Virus record (IMG/VR): IMGVR_UViG_3300033153_006798
Span: 1-41,934 of that record
Length of the DNA stretch: 41,934 bases
From: a virus
Strand: one strand, 5' to 3'
In this document: piece after piece, positions 8,121 through 14,350 of the stretch
How the letters are laid out: each line of letters starts with the position of its first letter
How positions within the stretch are numbered: position 1 is the first letter of the stretch
Program-made: the position numbers and the translations under genes
The notes under the pieces: generated by a model
Databases searched by the model: none
What the model was told of the DNA's origin: nothing
The model's input: only the letters and a program-made list of their open reading frames with translations

Positions 8121-9401
8121 TTATCTTGCAAACAATGCTTCTGCCTCTTTGCTTCCTACAGAAAATCTTTTCTTGTTATATTTCCATCTAATCAGTGATG
8201 CAAACGAATCGGGAGCATCATCATGTTTCGCATTTTCATTATAATCCATAATTTCACTAATATATTCCATGTCGCTTTCTTCCATATCAAGTATAACACG
8301 ATTCCAAACAGATTTACCATAAGTACTAATTTTATAGTACTTATTCATTCTCTCATGATACCCATGGAATTTAATATTGCATCTTTTTTCTAATTCTTTT
8401 TTAAGAAATCCTTTATCTGCATTGTTTTCAAGAGAACATTCAATAGCCTGGAATCGTTCAAGCCTTGATATTATTTCATTATAGTGCTGGTCTATGTGTC
8501 CTGGCATCCACCACCCGACAGTATAAAGCTTATTATCCACTTCTGTTATTATCGTAAGCGTTGACGCATCAGTGCCGCCATAAGCAGCATCTATCTGAGC
8601 ATATGCTTTACCACCTATCGGGAATTTCCCATATTCCGGCTCATGGAATAATATATCTCCATCTGCTACATGTTTTAATTCATAGTTTGCCGCGAACAAA
8701 GAAGAAGTCATTAGGTCTTTTCTTTCCTGTATCCTTTCGGGTGACAATATGCCGGTCTGATATACTGTAAAAACTTCCGGCTTTGGCATTAGTGTAAAAG
8801 CATCGTTTTTGTGCCAAGGTGTCCCGGTATTAAATATCCTGTGGTTTTCTTCTGAAGCTATATTTATCAATTCCATATACTGGTTTTTAGTCTGCTCCCG
8901 TTCTGCCTGTGATATGCGGTCTTTCAATGTGACAATATCATCAGTAATAACTGATCCGTGCTTCCCGGTAATAGAAGATTTCAATCCCAACCCTAATATT
9001 TGCCTTCCCATCTTCCCCCGGTAATTACTTAATTCCAATTCTGTAGCATTATCAATAATAAACTTCGGGTATTCTCTGTATATATCTTTCATGAGATTCA
9101 TAACTATAGGGTTCTGGATATTCTTTGAAACTGAGCTTAAAACATCTTTTACATCTTCCTGTGATTTTCTTAGAAATATTATGTTCTCTGCAGGCTTTGC
9201 AATTATCCATAGTGTTAGTGCAATTATCAGACAAGTTGTCTTATATGACCCTCTATGAGCCTGTAGCGTGCCATTCTGCTTAAGATGGAACATTCTTTTA
9301 ATCCAGGGGTTATGGATATCTTCTGTGAGTTTATTATATCCAAGAGCTTTGGCAAACGGGACAGGATTATCTGTAATGCTCTTTAATATCTCTATGCTCA
9401 T
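8121..9401 (-). CDS. terL: Terminase large subunit
   Basis: A 426-residue packaging motor. The N-terminal ATPase has a Walker A variant AHRGSYKTT (near residue 48), in which the usual Gly before Lys is Tyr, as in one known terminase group. It also has a Walker B with acidic pair ITDDIV (about 150-155) and a coupling-type NTGTPWHKND. The C-terminal nuclease shows its acidic residues in YAQIDAAYGGTDASTL (about 265-280), SLENNADKGF and the closing KHDDAPDSFASL. The start overlaps the small-subunit stop (ATGA). It would cut concatemeric DNA and pump it through the portal. Confidence 0.93.
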   Translation of the reverse strand: MSIEILKSITDNPVPFAKALGYNKLTEDIHNPWIKRMFHLKQNGTLQAHRGSYKTTCLIIALTLWIIAKPAENIIFLRKSQEDVKDVLSSVSKNIQNPIVMNLMKDIYREYPKFIIDNATELELSNYRGKMGRQILGLGLKSSITGKHGSVITDDIVTLKDRISQAEREQTKNQYMELINIASEENHRIFNTGTPWHKNDAFTLMPKPEVFTVYQTGILSPERIQERKDLMTSSLFAANYELKHVADGDILFHEPEYGKFPIGGKAYAQIDAAYGGTDASTLTIITEVDNKLYTVGWWMPGHIDQHYNEIISRLERFQAIECSLENNADKGFLKKELEKRCNIKFHGYHERMNKYYKISTYGKSVWNRVILDMEESDMEYISEIMDYNENAKHDDAPDSFASLIRWKYNKKRFSVGSKEAEALFAR

Positions 9402-9853
9402 TTATGCCCGTATAACTCTTTTAACTTATCATAAGATTCTGAATCTATTGAATGCTGAACTTCTTGCTTATCTCTCCAATTATCAGGATCTCTATTCTTA
9501 AGCCATATAAAAGCTGCAGCCGTGTCCGGTGGATAATGTTTTATTGTCGGTACGACTAATGGGACACCACTATCATTAAATATTTTATCTTCTTCATGTG
9601 AATATCCACAAGCTCTTTTAAACAAAGCTTCTTTTACTTTTCCGTTTGAATATGCCTTGTCTTTATTTATGGAATCGCGAAACTCAGGATATTTAATTTT
9701 CCATCTCTGTATTGTTGCAACATTAACACCAAAGAAATCAGCCAGGTCTTTATCTATTGCACCGAGTCTGCAGAGTTTAGCCGCCTGAATTACATAATCT
9801 TTTCTATATTTCGGAGGTCTACCACCTGGATGCTTCTTTTCCTCATTTGGCAT
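9398..9853 (-). CDS. terS: Terminase small subunit
   Basis: A 151-residue protein directly upstream of terL with a four-base overlap. Residues about 15-60 form a helix-turn-helix (AAKLCRLGAIDKDLADFFGV, then ATIQRWKIKYPEF). The rest has the typical small-terminase pattern: VKEALFKRACGYSHEEDKIF and HYPPDTAAAFIWLKNRDPDNWRDK. It should recognise the packaging start site and recruit the large subunit. A headful mechanism is inferred from the circular assembly, not from this protein. Confidence 0.9.
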   Translation of the reverse strand: MPNEEKKHPGGRPPKYRKDYVIQAAKLCRLGAIDKDLADFFGVNVATIQRWKIKYPEFRDSINKDKAYSNGKVKEALFKRACGYSHEEDKIFNDSGVPLVVPTIKHYPPDTAAAFIWLKNRDPDNWRDKQEVQHSIDSESYDKLKELYGHK

Positions 9854-10079
9854 TGTTTTTATACTCTCTTTGCCTGATAAGTTTTATGAACTCTTTTTGT
9901 GCAGGAGCACTGCCCTGTTTAGCCTGAGTAAATAAAACTTTTCTGATTTCGGCTTCAGCTTTCAGCTGCCCTCTCCTAAACTTTTTCATTTCTTCTTTAG
10001 ATAATTTTTCTTTACCTACTATTATTTTAACATCATCAAGCAAAAATTGCAATTCTCCAAGCATTTCAATATCATCCAT
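9843..10079 (-). CDS. Small helical protein upstream of terminase
   Basis: A 78-residue helical protein overlapping terS by 11 bases and the preceding gene by 8. It is rich in Lys and Glu and ends with a helix pair (VLFTQAKQGSAPAQKEFIKLI) of the kind seen in small proteins next to terminase genes. It may assist terminase or bind DNA; no firm family call. Confidence 0.62.
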   Translation of the reverse strand: MDDIEMLGELQFLLDDVKIIVGKEKLSKEEMKKFRRGQLKAEAEIRKVLFTQAKQGSAPAQKEFIKLIRQREYKNNAK

Positions 10080-10671
10080 CGAAATAAGCTCCTGTTTCTA
10101 ATTCTCCATTCATCCATTCAAGATTGAAATCCGCTGTTCCCTTATCTGTAAATATAACACCTGCTTCTATTCTAGGGTTGTTTGTTAAATTAGCTGATCC
10201 GACTATTGTTATATTCCATTCTTTATTCTGTATTACTGTAACTTTAGCATGACAATTAACAAGCCTTATTTTTGCCGTATTATATTTCATAAACTGGTGC
10301 GCTTCAGGACATCTTATTTTCATTCTCCAATCAAATAGACCATTTAATTGTAAAATGTCACCATCTTCTAGCATTTTTGCTAATTTCGGTATTACAGGAG
10401 AGGAAACACTCCATGTAGATAATGTTATATTTGCAGGGCCAGTCTGTTTTAAGATATGGAATAATAGATCATGTGTTGACCATTCCGCCTTAGATACAAA
10501 TTGGATTACTGTATTTTTTTCTATATTCCCAATCACTTTTTCAAGTGTATCTTTTGAATTAGATTTTTTCATTAATATTTTTGGTTTCTTAATTCTAATT
10601 GCCTTAGATTCTATATTATCTTTTATAGTTGTTTCTTCTAAATCTGACAATGAAAACAATGAGTTTTTCAT
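10072..10671 (-). CDS. Phospholipase-D-like (single HKD) protein
   Basis: A 199-residue protein with one PLD-type active-site motif near the C-terminus: CHAKVTVI, then TIVGSANLTNNPRIEAGVIF (the HxK and GSANLT parts of the HKD motif). Upstream residues STHDLLFHILKQTGPANITL and LFDWRMKI match the pattern of small PLD-like proteins found near phage terminase genes. One HKD per chain implies a dimer, as in Nuc-type nucleases. Whether it acts on DNA or on phosphodiesters of lipid is not shown; the place next to the packaging genes favours DNA. Its ATG overlaps the stop of the small RHH gene. Confidence 0.8.
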   Translation of the reverse strand: MKNSLFSLSDLEETTIKDNIESKAIRIKKPKILMKKSNSKDTLEKVIGNIEKNTVIQFVSKAEWSTHDLLFHILKQTGPANITLSTWSVSSPVIPKLAKMLEDGDILQLNGLFDWRMKIRCPEAHQFMKYNTAKIRLVNCHAKVTVIQNKEWNITIVGSANLTNNPRIEAGVIFTDKGTADFNLEWMNGELETGAYFDG

Positions 10672-10808
10672 AATCCCAATTTCTCCAATTCTTTATTAAT
10701 AACTGATATTATCCATTGCGTTATATTCAACCCGCATTTTTCCGCTGCAGCTCTTACCCGATCTTTATATGACTGAGCAACTTTCATCTGTATCCATTTA
10801 TCTTTCAA
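10668..10808 (-). CDS. Ribbon-helix-helix (Arc-like) small DNA-binding protein
   Basis: A 46-residue reading frame that starts at TTG (10808) after GGAG and overlaps the next gene's ATG by its TGA (ATGA). The beta strand WIQMKVAQSY, helix KDRVRAAAEKCG, turn LNITQW and helix IISVINKELEKL fit the ribbon-helix-helix fold of Arc/MetJ-type repressors. A later ATG at the eighth codon would delete the strand, so TTG is preferred. It probably acts as a dimer on an operator; the site is unknown. Confidence 0.72.
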   Translation of the reverse strand: MKDKWIQMKVAQSYKDRVRAAAEKCGLNITQWIISVINKELEKLGL

Positions 10809-10853
10809 TGTTTTCTCCTATTTATTTTGTCTAATATAGATATCCCCTTATTT

Positions 10854-11030
10854 TTATATCTTAATATTATCAGATATTTCCTTCAGTCTCTCCGAATATC
10901 TTTTATCCGGTTCTCTTCTTCCTTGCTCCCAGTTTTTAATATTCCCTACTGGGATATTGTATTTTTCTGCAAACTCAGGTTGAGATAACCCAGTTTTTTT
11001 TCTAAGGTCTTTTATTTGTTGTGATGTCAT
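10854..11030 (-). CDS. Small XRE-type helix-turn-helix regulator
   Basis: A 58-residue protein that is almost entirely one Cro/CI-type helix-turn-helix: IKDLRKKTGLSQPEFAEKY, NIPVGNIKNWEQGRREPD. The phrase NIKNWEQGRREPD is the classic recognition helix and turn of XRE proteins. It has no C-terminal dimerisation or peptidase domain, so it would be a Cro-like regulator rather than a full CI. It lies in an operon of small genes just upstream of the packaging genes and could time late expression. Confidence 0.8.
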   Translation of the reverse strand: MTSQQIKDLRKKTGLSQPEFAEKYNIPVGNIKNWEQGRREPDKRYSERLKEISDNIKI

Positions 11031-11043
11031 AGTTCTCCCCTTT

Positions 11044-11247
11044 TTATATTATATTTTTATGTATCTCAAAACATAACATAATTGATGCCTGTAAAAATAG
11101 AAAATTGATCCCTATCACTTCATCTTTTTCGCCATCATCTATTGCAATTCTAATAGTTGGAATTAAAAACAAATCATCCCTATTAATTGTGATCCAAAAC
11201 AGCACTGTAAAATCTTTAAAATCCCAAAGTTTTTCATATTTGTTCAT
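11044..11247 (-). CDS. Hypothetical protein
   Basis: A 67-residue protein (start ATG 11247, inside the end of the previous gene, so translationally coupled; the frame is open further upstream without a better start). It is hydrophobic and mixed alpha/beta with aromatic residues (FTVLFWITINRDDLF, IGINFLFLQASIMLCFEI). It may be a small folded enzyme-like or membrane-associated protein, but no domain is recognised. Confidence 0.5.
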   Translation of the reverse strand: MNKYEKLWDFKDFTVLFWITINRDDLFLIPTIRIAIDDGEKDEVIGINFLFLQASIMLCFEIHKNII

Positions 11248-11398
11248 TACAGTAATTTTCCCATAATTGGTTAACCTCTTCAGATTCAGTATGTATCCCA
11301 TCATTTGAAATCTCTGCTTCATTCCCATTTTCATTTAACCATGATACAAATTCTTCGGCTTCAATTGCATCTGCTTCTACATAAATAATCTCGTTCAT
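11234..11398 (-). CDS. Small acidic hypothetical protein
   Basis: A 54-residue acidic protein (about a third Glu, Asp and Asn), starting with ATG at 11398 after AAGGGGAAAGA and ending in an overlap with the next start. It has two likely short helices and a closing aromatic stretch (VNQLWENYCNEQI). Highly acidic small phage proteins sometimes mimic DNA to block host enzymes; nothing here proves that. Confidence 0.55.
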   Translation of the reverse strand: MNEIIYVEADAIEAEEFVSWLNENGNEAEISNDGIHTESEEVNQLWENYCNEQI

Positions 11399-11410
11399 CT
11401 TTCTTTCCCC

Positions 11411-11728
11411 TTATTTTGAAAATATTTTTTTTGTGAATAATTTAAAATTATTTCTATTGTCTATAAACCATACTGATGATTCTTCGGATTCAACTTTATT
11501 TTTAAGAGATTTGAAAAGATCTATATTTCCCATAGCTGATTTATGACCTTTACATTCGGAAATATTTTTCCCTTTCCGCTCATATTTTTCTTCATAATGC
11601 ATCATTGATTTTTCATATCTTTTTATATACTGGACAATCCCCTCATTTCCTGCTGACCCATTTAATATTATTTCTCTTATTTGCTCTGCCCATACTATCT
11701 GTTTTTCTGTTCCGTTTAATTTTATCAT
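11411..11728 (-). CDS. Conserved phage-type protein of unknown function (TEKQIVWAEQIR motif)
   Basis: A 105-residue protein. I choose ATG 11728 because GAGGGAAACAAG precedes it; the frame also opens 18 codons upstream, but that part carries the promoter. The N-terminus LNGTEKQIVWAEQIREIIL matches a short motif common in small phage and plasmid proteins whose function is not known to me. The C-terminal part is basic. It is the first gene after a good promoter, so it may be made early or middle in infection. Confidence 0.6.
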   Translation of the reverse strand: MIKLNGTEKQIVWAEQIREIILNGSAGNEGIVQYIKRYEKSMMHYEEKYERKGKNISECKGHKSAMGNIDLFKSLKNKVESEESSVWFIDNRNNFKLFTKKIFSK

Positions 11729-11753
11729 CTTGTTTCCCTCACCTTCTATACTA

Positions 11754-11782
11754 ATTATACTGCTTATCAGCGTATACGTCAA
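11754..11782 (-). promoter_or_regulatory. Strong sigma-70-like promoter
   Basis: On the minus strand there is TTGACG (11782-11777), a 17-base spacer and a perfect TATAAT (11759-11754), 26 bases before the ATG at 11728. It begins the sub-operon of small regulators that leads into the packaging genes, about 155 bases after the previous gene. Confidence 0.75.
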
Positions 11783-11937
11783 AGGAATTAATAGTTATTT
11801 CCTGCGAATTCGACAGGAAAAGTGATTTATTTTCTCATTTCTACTTAACGGTTGTTTACTATAATAAACTATATCTTTAAAAATATTCGATAGATATCTT
11901 GAGGAACTTGGAATTACACTCCTCTAATTAAGTTTGG
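11783..11937. other. Intergenic region with a dyad
   Basis: This gap of 155 bases has no gene that I can support. It holds a dyad TTTCCTG-N9-CAGGAAA (11798-11820) whose loop contains the palindrome CGAATTCG. No T run follows on either strand, so an operator for the adjacent promoter is as likely as an RNA hairpin. Confidence 0.45.
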
Positions 11938-12150
11938 TCAAAGATTAGATTTTTGGGTCCAGTTGTCACATACATCTCTCCAATCAGGACAGACTGATTT
12001 ATTATTACAGTTATTACAGTTTTTCATATCTTCAATTCTATCAAGTAGAAAATGCTCTCTTGATTTGTGAAGAACTATTTTGTGCCTTAGTGTTACTATT
12101 TCTTTTTCCAGTTTTATTCGTTTTAAAAGTAAGTCCTCTGATTTAAACAT
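11938..12150 (-). CDS. Coiled-coil plus Cys-knuckle small protein
   Basis: A 70-residue protein with an N-terminal charged helix (LLLKRIKLEKEIVTLRHKIV) and a C-terminal metal-knuckle-like motif CNNCNNKSVCPDWRDVCDNW (CxxC-x5-C-x6-C-xx-W). The same motif, with one more residue in the last gap, occurs in the gene just upstream, so the two are likely paralogous. A role in binding nucleic acid or a host protein is possible but unproven. Confidence 0.65.
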   Translation of the reverse strand: MFKSEDLLLKRIKLEKEIVTLRHKIVLHKSREHFLLDRIEDMKNCNNCNNKSVCPDWRDVCDNWTQKSNL

Positions 12151-12152
12151 GT

Positions 12153-12587
12153 TTATTCTCCTTTTCTAGTATATTCCCCACAATTATTATTTTCATCACA
12201 GCCAATGCCATTATGGTCACATTGTCCAGCCCCTGAACATGTTATTGCAAGATCTCCTTCTGCTTTCCATTCGCCACAAATTGACTTTTTCTTTTTGATA
12301 CATATTCTAATTGATCCGCAATTGGAACAATTCTTATTTTTTTCTATTTGTTGTTCTAGCTCTTTGATTAGCTTATCATCCGACTCCAGAACATTATTTT
12401 TGTAGATTATTCGTTGTTTCAGCTCTTTAATCTCTACCTGATATTTTTGGGAGGCTGATTTGTAGCCTGCAAACAGAATATATTCCATCTGTTTCTTTTT
12501 TATTGAAGTCCCTGCAACCATCCACAATTCAATCGGTATTACTATCTCTGTATTTTCAAAAGCTTCTCTTATCTCTGATTCATTCAT
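12153..12587 (-). CDS. Coiled-coil plus Cys-rich protein
   Basis: A 144-residue protein with a long central coiled coil (residues about 45-85, with the heptad-like LESDDKLIKELEQQIEKNK). The C-terminus is Cys-rich: first CSNCGSIRICIKKKKSICGEW, like the motif of its downstream neighbour, then a further cluster (CSGAGQC, GCDENNNCGEY). The layout suggests dimers carrying zinc modules. It starts at ATG 12587 and is two bases from the next gene. Function not recognised. Confidence 0.65.
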   Translation of the reverse strand: MNESEIREAFENTEIVIPIELWMVAGTSIKKKQMEYILFAGYKSASQKYQVEIKELKQRIIYKNNVLESDDKLIKELEQQIEKNKNCSNCGSIRICIKKKKSICGEWKAEGDLAITCSGAGQCDHNGIGCDENNNCGEYTRKGE

Positions 12588-12654
12588 AATAATTCAATCT
12601 CCTTATTCGTTTTTATCCCATTTTTTGACGCTATACTATCATATGCAAGAGCTG

Positions 12655-12987
12655 CTATTTTCTCATTTTTAGCTGTATAGGTTTAAAATAATCTTTTGGG
12701 CGTAGATGATTTTTGCCTAAAACATCACGTATACAAAAATCATCTCCAATAGTGCAATAGTTGATATCAGATGAAAAATTAGTACATTCTTCTTTCATGC
12801 ATTTCTTTTCTTCCATTTGTAACGCTCCAATTATATCTTTTTGTGTTTCGGTGTATTCGGGCTGTATGCCTGTTCCATCCTTATGGCATGATGGGCAATA
12901 GTTATATTCTGAGCTATCATATTCTTCACCACAATCAAGACACCGTTCTCTATCATAATCAAAATCATCAAATACCATTTCACTCAT
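12655..12987 (-). CDS. Zinc-ribbon protein
   Basis: A 110-residue acidic protein with an N-terminal zinc ribbon (CLDCGEEYDSSEYNYCPSCH, two CxxC pairs near residues 16-35). A second Cys group lies near the middle (KCMKEEC, then YCTIGDDFC). Ribbon proteins of this kind often touch RNA polymerase or nucleic acid. It overlaps the upstream gene by four bases (ATGA). A role in switching transcription is only a possibility. Confidence 0.65.
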   Translation of the reverse strand: MSEMVFDDFDYDRERCLDCGEEYDSSEYNYCPSCHKDGTGIQPEYTETQKDIIGALQMEEKKCMKEECTNFSSDINYCTIGDDFCIRDVLGKNHLRPKDYFKPIQLKMRK

Positions 12988-13319
12988 TCTGATTCTCCTT
13001 TGAGTTGATTGAGGAAGCTATCAATATCATTTTCAACTGCTTTTCTCAAAGCATCAAAAGTTTGTTTTCTGACAGATTTTAGAAGTTCAACAGCAATCTT
13101 CAGCTTTTTCTCAAGTCTAACATTTTCATCATGATAAGCGTCCCGGTCAATAATCATAAGGTCTATTGCTTCAAGGGCTTCAGAATAATCTGATTCTAGT
13201 TCTCTGACTTCTGGGTATATCCTATCCTCAATCTCATCTATATAATTAAGAATGTTCCCATAATCTTTAGGGTCTAAATAATCTATCGGCTTTCTTTCTT
13301 TATTCATTTTCTGCTCCAA
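12984..13319 (-). CDS. Coiled-coil hypothetical protein
   Basis: A 111-residue, strongly helical and acidic protein: PEVRELESDYSEALEAIDLM and NVRLEKKLKIAVELLKSVRK suggest two coiled-coil helices, followed by another near the C-terminus. Its ATG follows GAGCAG and it overlaps the zinc-ribbon gene at its end. No enzyme motifs. It may be a dimer or partner of the neighbouring zinc proteins. Confidence 0.6.
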   Translation of the reverse strand: MEQKMNKERKPIDYLDPKDYGNILNYIDEIEDRIYPEVRELESDYSEALEAIDLMIIDRDAYHDENVRLEKKLKIAVELLKSVRKQTFDALRKAVENDIDSFLNQLKGESE

Positions 13320-13331
13320 TATTATAATTTT

Positions 13332-13691
13332 TCAAAACCAATTTTGCCGTATATGATTTTCAACTATTTTCTGCATATCAGAAACCGAGAAGACAATAAA
13401 ATATGGTTTGTTTGTTTTAATACACCGTAACTCAAACTTTCTTTGTTTCTCAGATTGCTTCCCCTTTTTTGGTTCTTTAACTTCTACATAAATAATAAGA
13501 TCAGTATTATCCGGAAGAGGCAACCAGACTTCAAGATCAGATACACCGGATCTTAAACCCATACTTATCATCTGCATTTGTCTTATCTTATTTCCTCCGG
13601 CTGCTTCGTTCGGGATTGAGAATGCGAAGATTTGGGTTTTTTGCAAATATTTAACTATTTCACATTGTATCAATGCTTCAGTATTTTTCAT
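13332..13691 (-). CDS. VRR-NUC domain nuclease
   Basis: A 119-residue single-domain nuclease. It shows the VRR-NUC pattern in order: N-terminal helix with Glu (EALIQCEIVKYLQ), SIPNEAAGG, MGLRSGVSDLEVWLP (catalytic Asp in GVSD), YVEVKEPKKGKQSEKQRKFE (catalytic E-x-K and the Gln that follows) and a last strand-helix. Stand-alone phage VRR-NUC proteins are structure-selective nucleases thought to resolve branched DNA. It lies downstream of the primase-helicase with another PD-(D/E)XK nuclease, four bases overlapping, fitting replication or recombination. Confidence 0.88.
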   Translation of the reverse strand: MKNTEALIQCEIVKYLQKTQIFAFSIPNEAAGGNKIRQMQMISMGLRSGVSDLEVWLPLPDNTDLIIYVEVKEPKKGKQSEKQRKFELRCIKTNKPYFIVFSVSDMQKIVENHIRQNWF

Positions 13692-14218
13692 TTATGATTC
13701 CAATCCTGACGAATTGATGGAAGCTTAAACTCTATATCTACAAATCCGCCATCTCCATCATAATGTCCACATATTCCGCAATGCCAATACCCGTTTTCGT
13801 TTCTAAGGAAAACTTTATCGCATTTATTGCATCGTGAAAAAATTCCTTTATCATCATACATCGTACGATTTCCATCAATATCATCTTTAAAGTTCGGCCT
13901 TTCTCCAAAATAAGTTATGTCTATTTCTCTACCATTAGAAACTGCATGAACAATCGAATGTTTTTCTTCTTTAAAGTGTTCTCTTGCTAAAACATGAAAT
14001 GCTTTTTCTCTACCTGGAATACTGTTTCCTTTAACTTCAAAATAAATATCCATATCCGGGAGATAAAAATCAGGTAAATAATCACCGTATTCATTACTAA
14101 TTAAAACAGGCTCATAAATCCATGAGATATTATTCATATCAAAAAATTTTGCGTGCATAGCTTCAAGCTTACTTCTAAATAAAACTCCTGCGTATTCTGT
14201 CTCTATTGCTTTTATCAT
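13688..14218 (-). CDS. PD-(D/E)XK nuclease with C-terminal zinc ribbon
   Basis: A 176-residue protein whose N-terminal half is a restriction-endonuclease-like fold: YAGVLFRSKLEAMHAKFFD (conserved R-S-x-L-E), then WIYEPVLI, DYLPDFYLPD (catalytic Asp) and YFEVKGN (catalytic E-x-K). The C-terminal part adds a four-Cys ribbon (CNKCDKVF, then HCGICGHYDG). This layout is common in phages near replication genes. It likely nicks or cuts DNA; substrate unknown. It is the first gene after the ATTACC-rich intergenic region and has Shine-Dalgarno ACGAGGTG. Confidence 0.8.
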   Translation of the reverse strand: MIKAIETEYAGVLFRSKLEAMHAKFFDMNNISWIYEPVLISNEYGDYLPDFYLPDMDIYFEVKGNSIPGREKAFHVLAREHFKEEKHSIVHAVSNGREIDITYFGERPNFKDDIDGNRTMYDDKGIFSRCNKCDKVFLRNENGYWHCGICGHYDGDGGFVDIEFKLPSIRQDWNHK

Positions 14219-14350
14219 TTTTCACCTCGTAATAATTTAGTTAAGTAACCTTGGTAATTGGTAACGCCCCTAAGGGCTGCGTTACCATTATTACCTAATT
14301 ACGGTACTTTTCTTGGATTTTGGTAATTATAAATATTACCGTAATATTAC
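14219..14350. promoter_or_regulatory. ATTACC/GGTAAT motif cluster with dyads: candidate replication origin or operator
   Basis: This gap lies between the primase-helicase and nuclease genes. It is packed with GGTAAT or its complement ATTACC: 14253, 14290, 14322, 14335 and 14346 (the last runs one base into the stop), one more just inside the primase gene (14355), plus GGTAAC/GTTACC variants at 14245, 14260 and 14281. They form dyads: GGTAACGC-N11-GCGTTACC (14260-14286, with an inner CCC/GGG), GGTAAT-N7-ATTACC (14322-14340) and the palindrome GTAATATTAC (14341-14350). No T tract follows, so it does not look like a simple terminator. Placement next to the primase-helicase fits iterons of an origin; an operator is the alternative. 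Confidence 0.6.

Noticed and set aside
9052-9234. Small Cys-containing minus-strand frame inside terL
   Set aside because: It lies in another frame wholly within the clear terminase gene, has no ribosome site of note and is best read as a shadow.
12588-12654. Possible extra codons after the zinc-ribbon gene in another frame
   Set aside because: The frame has sense but no start codon or slip site, and is too short to support.
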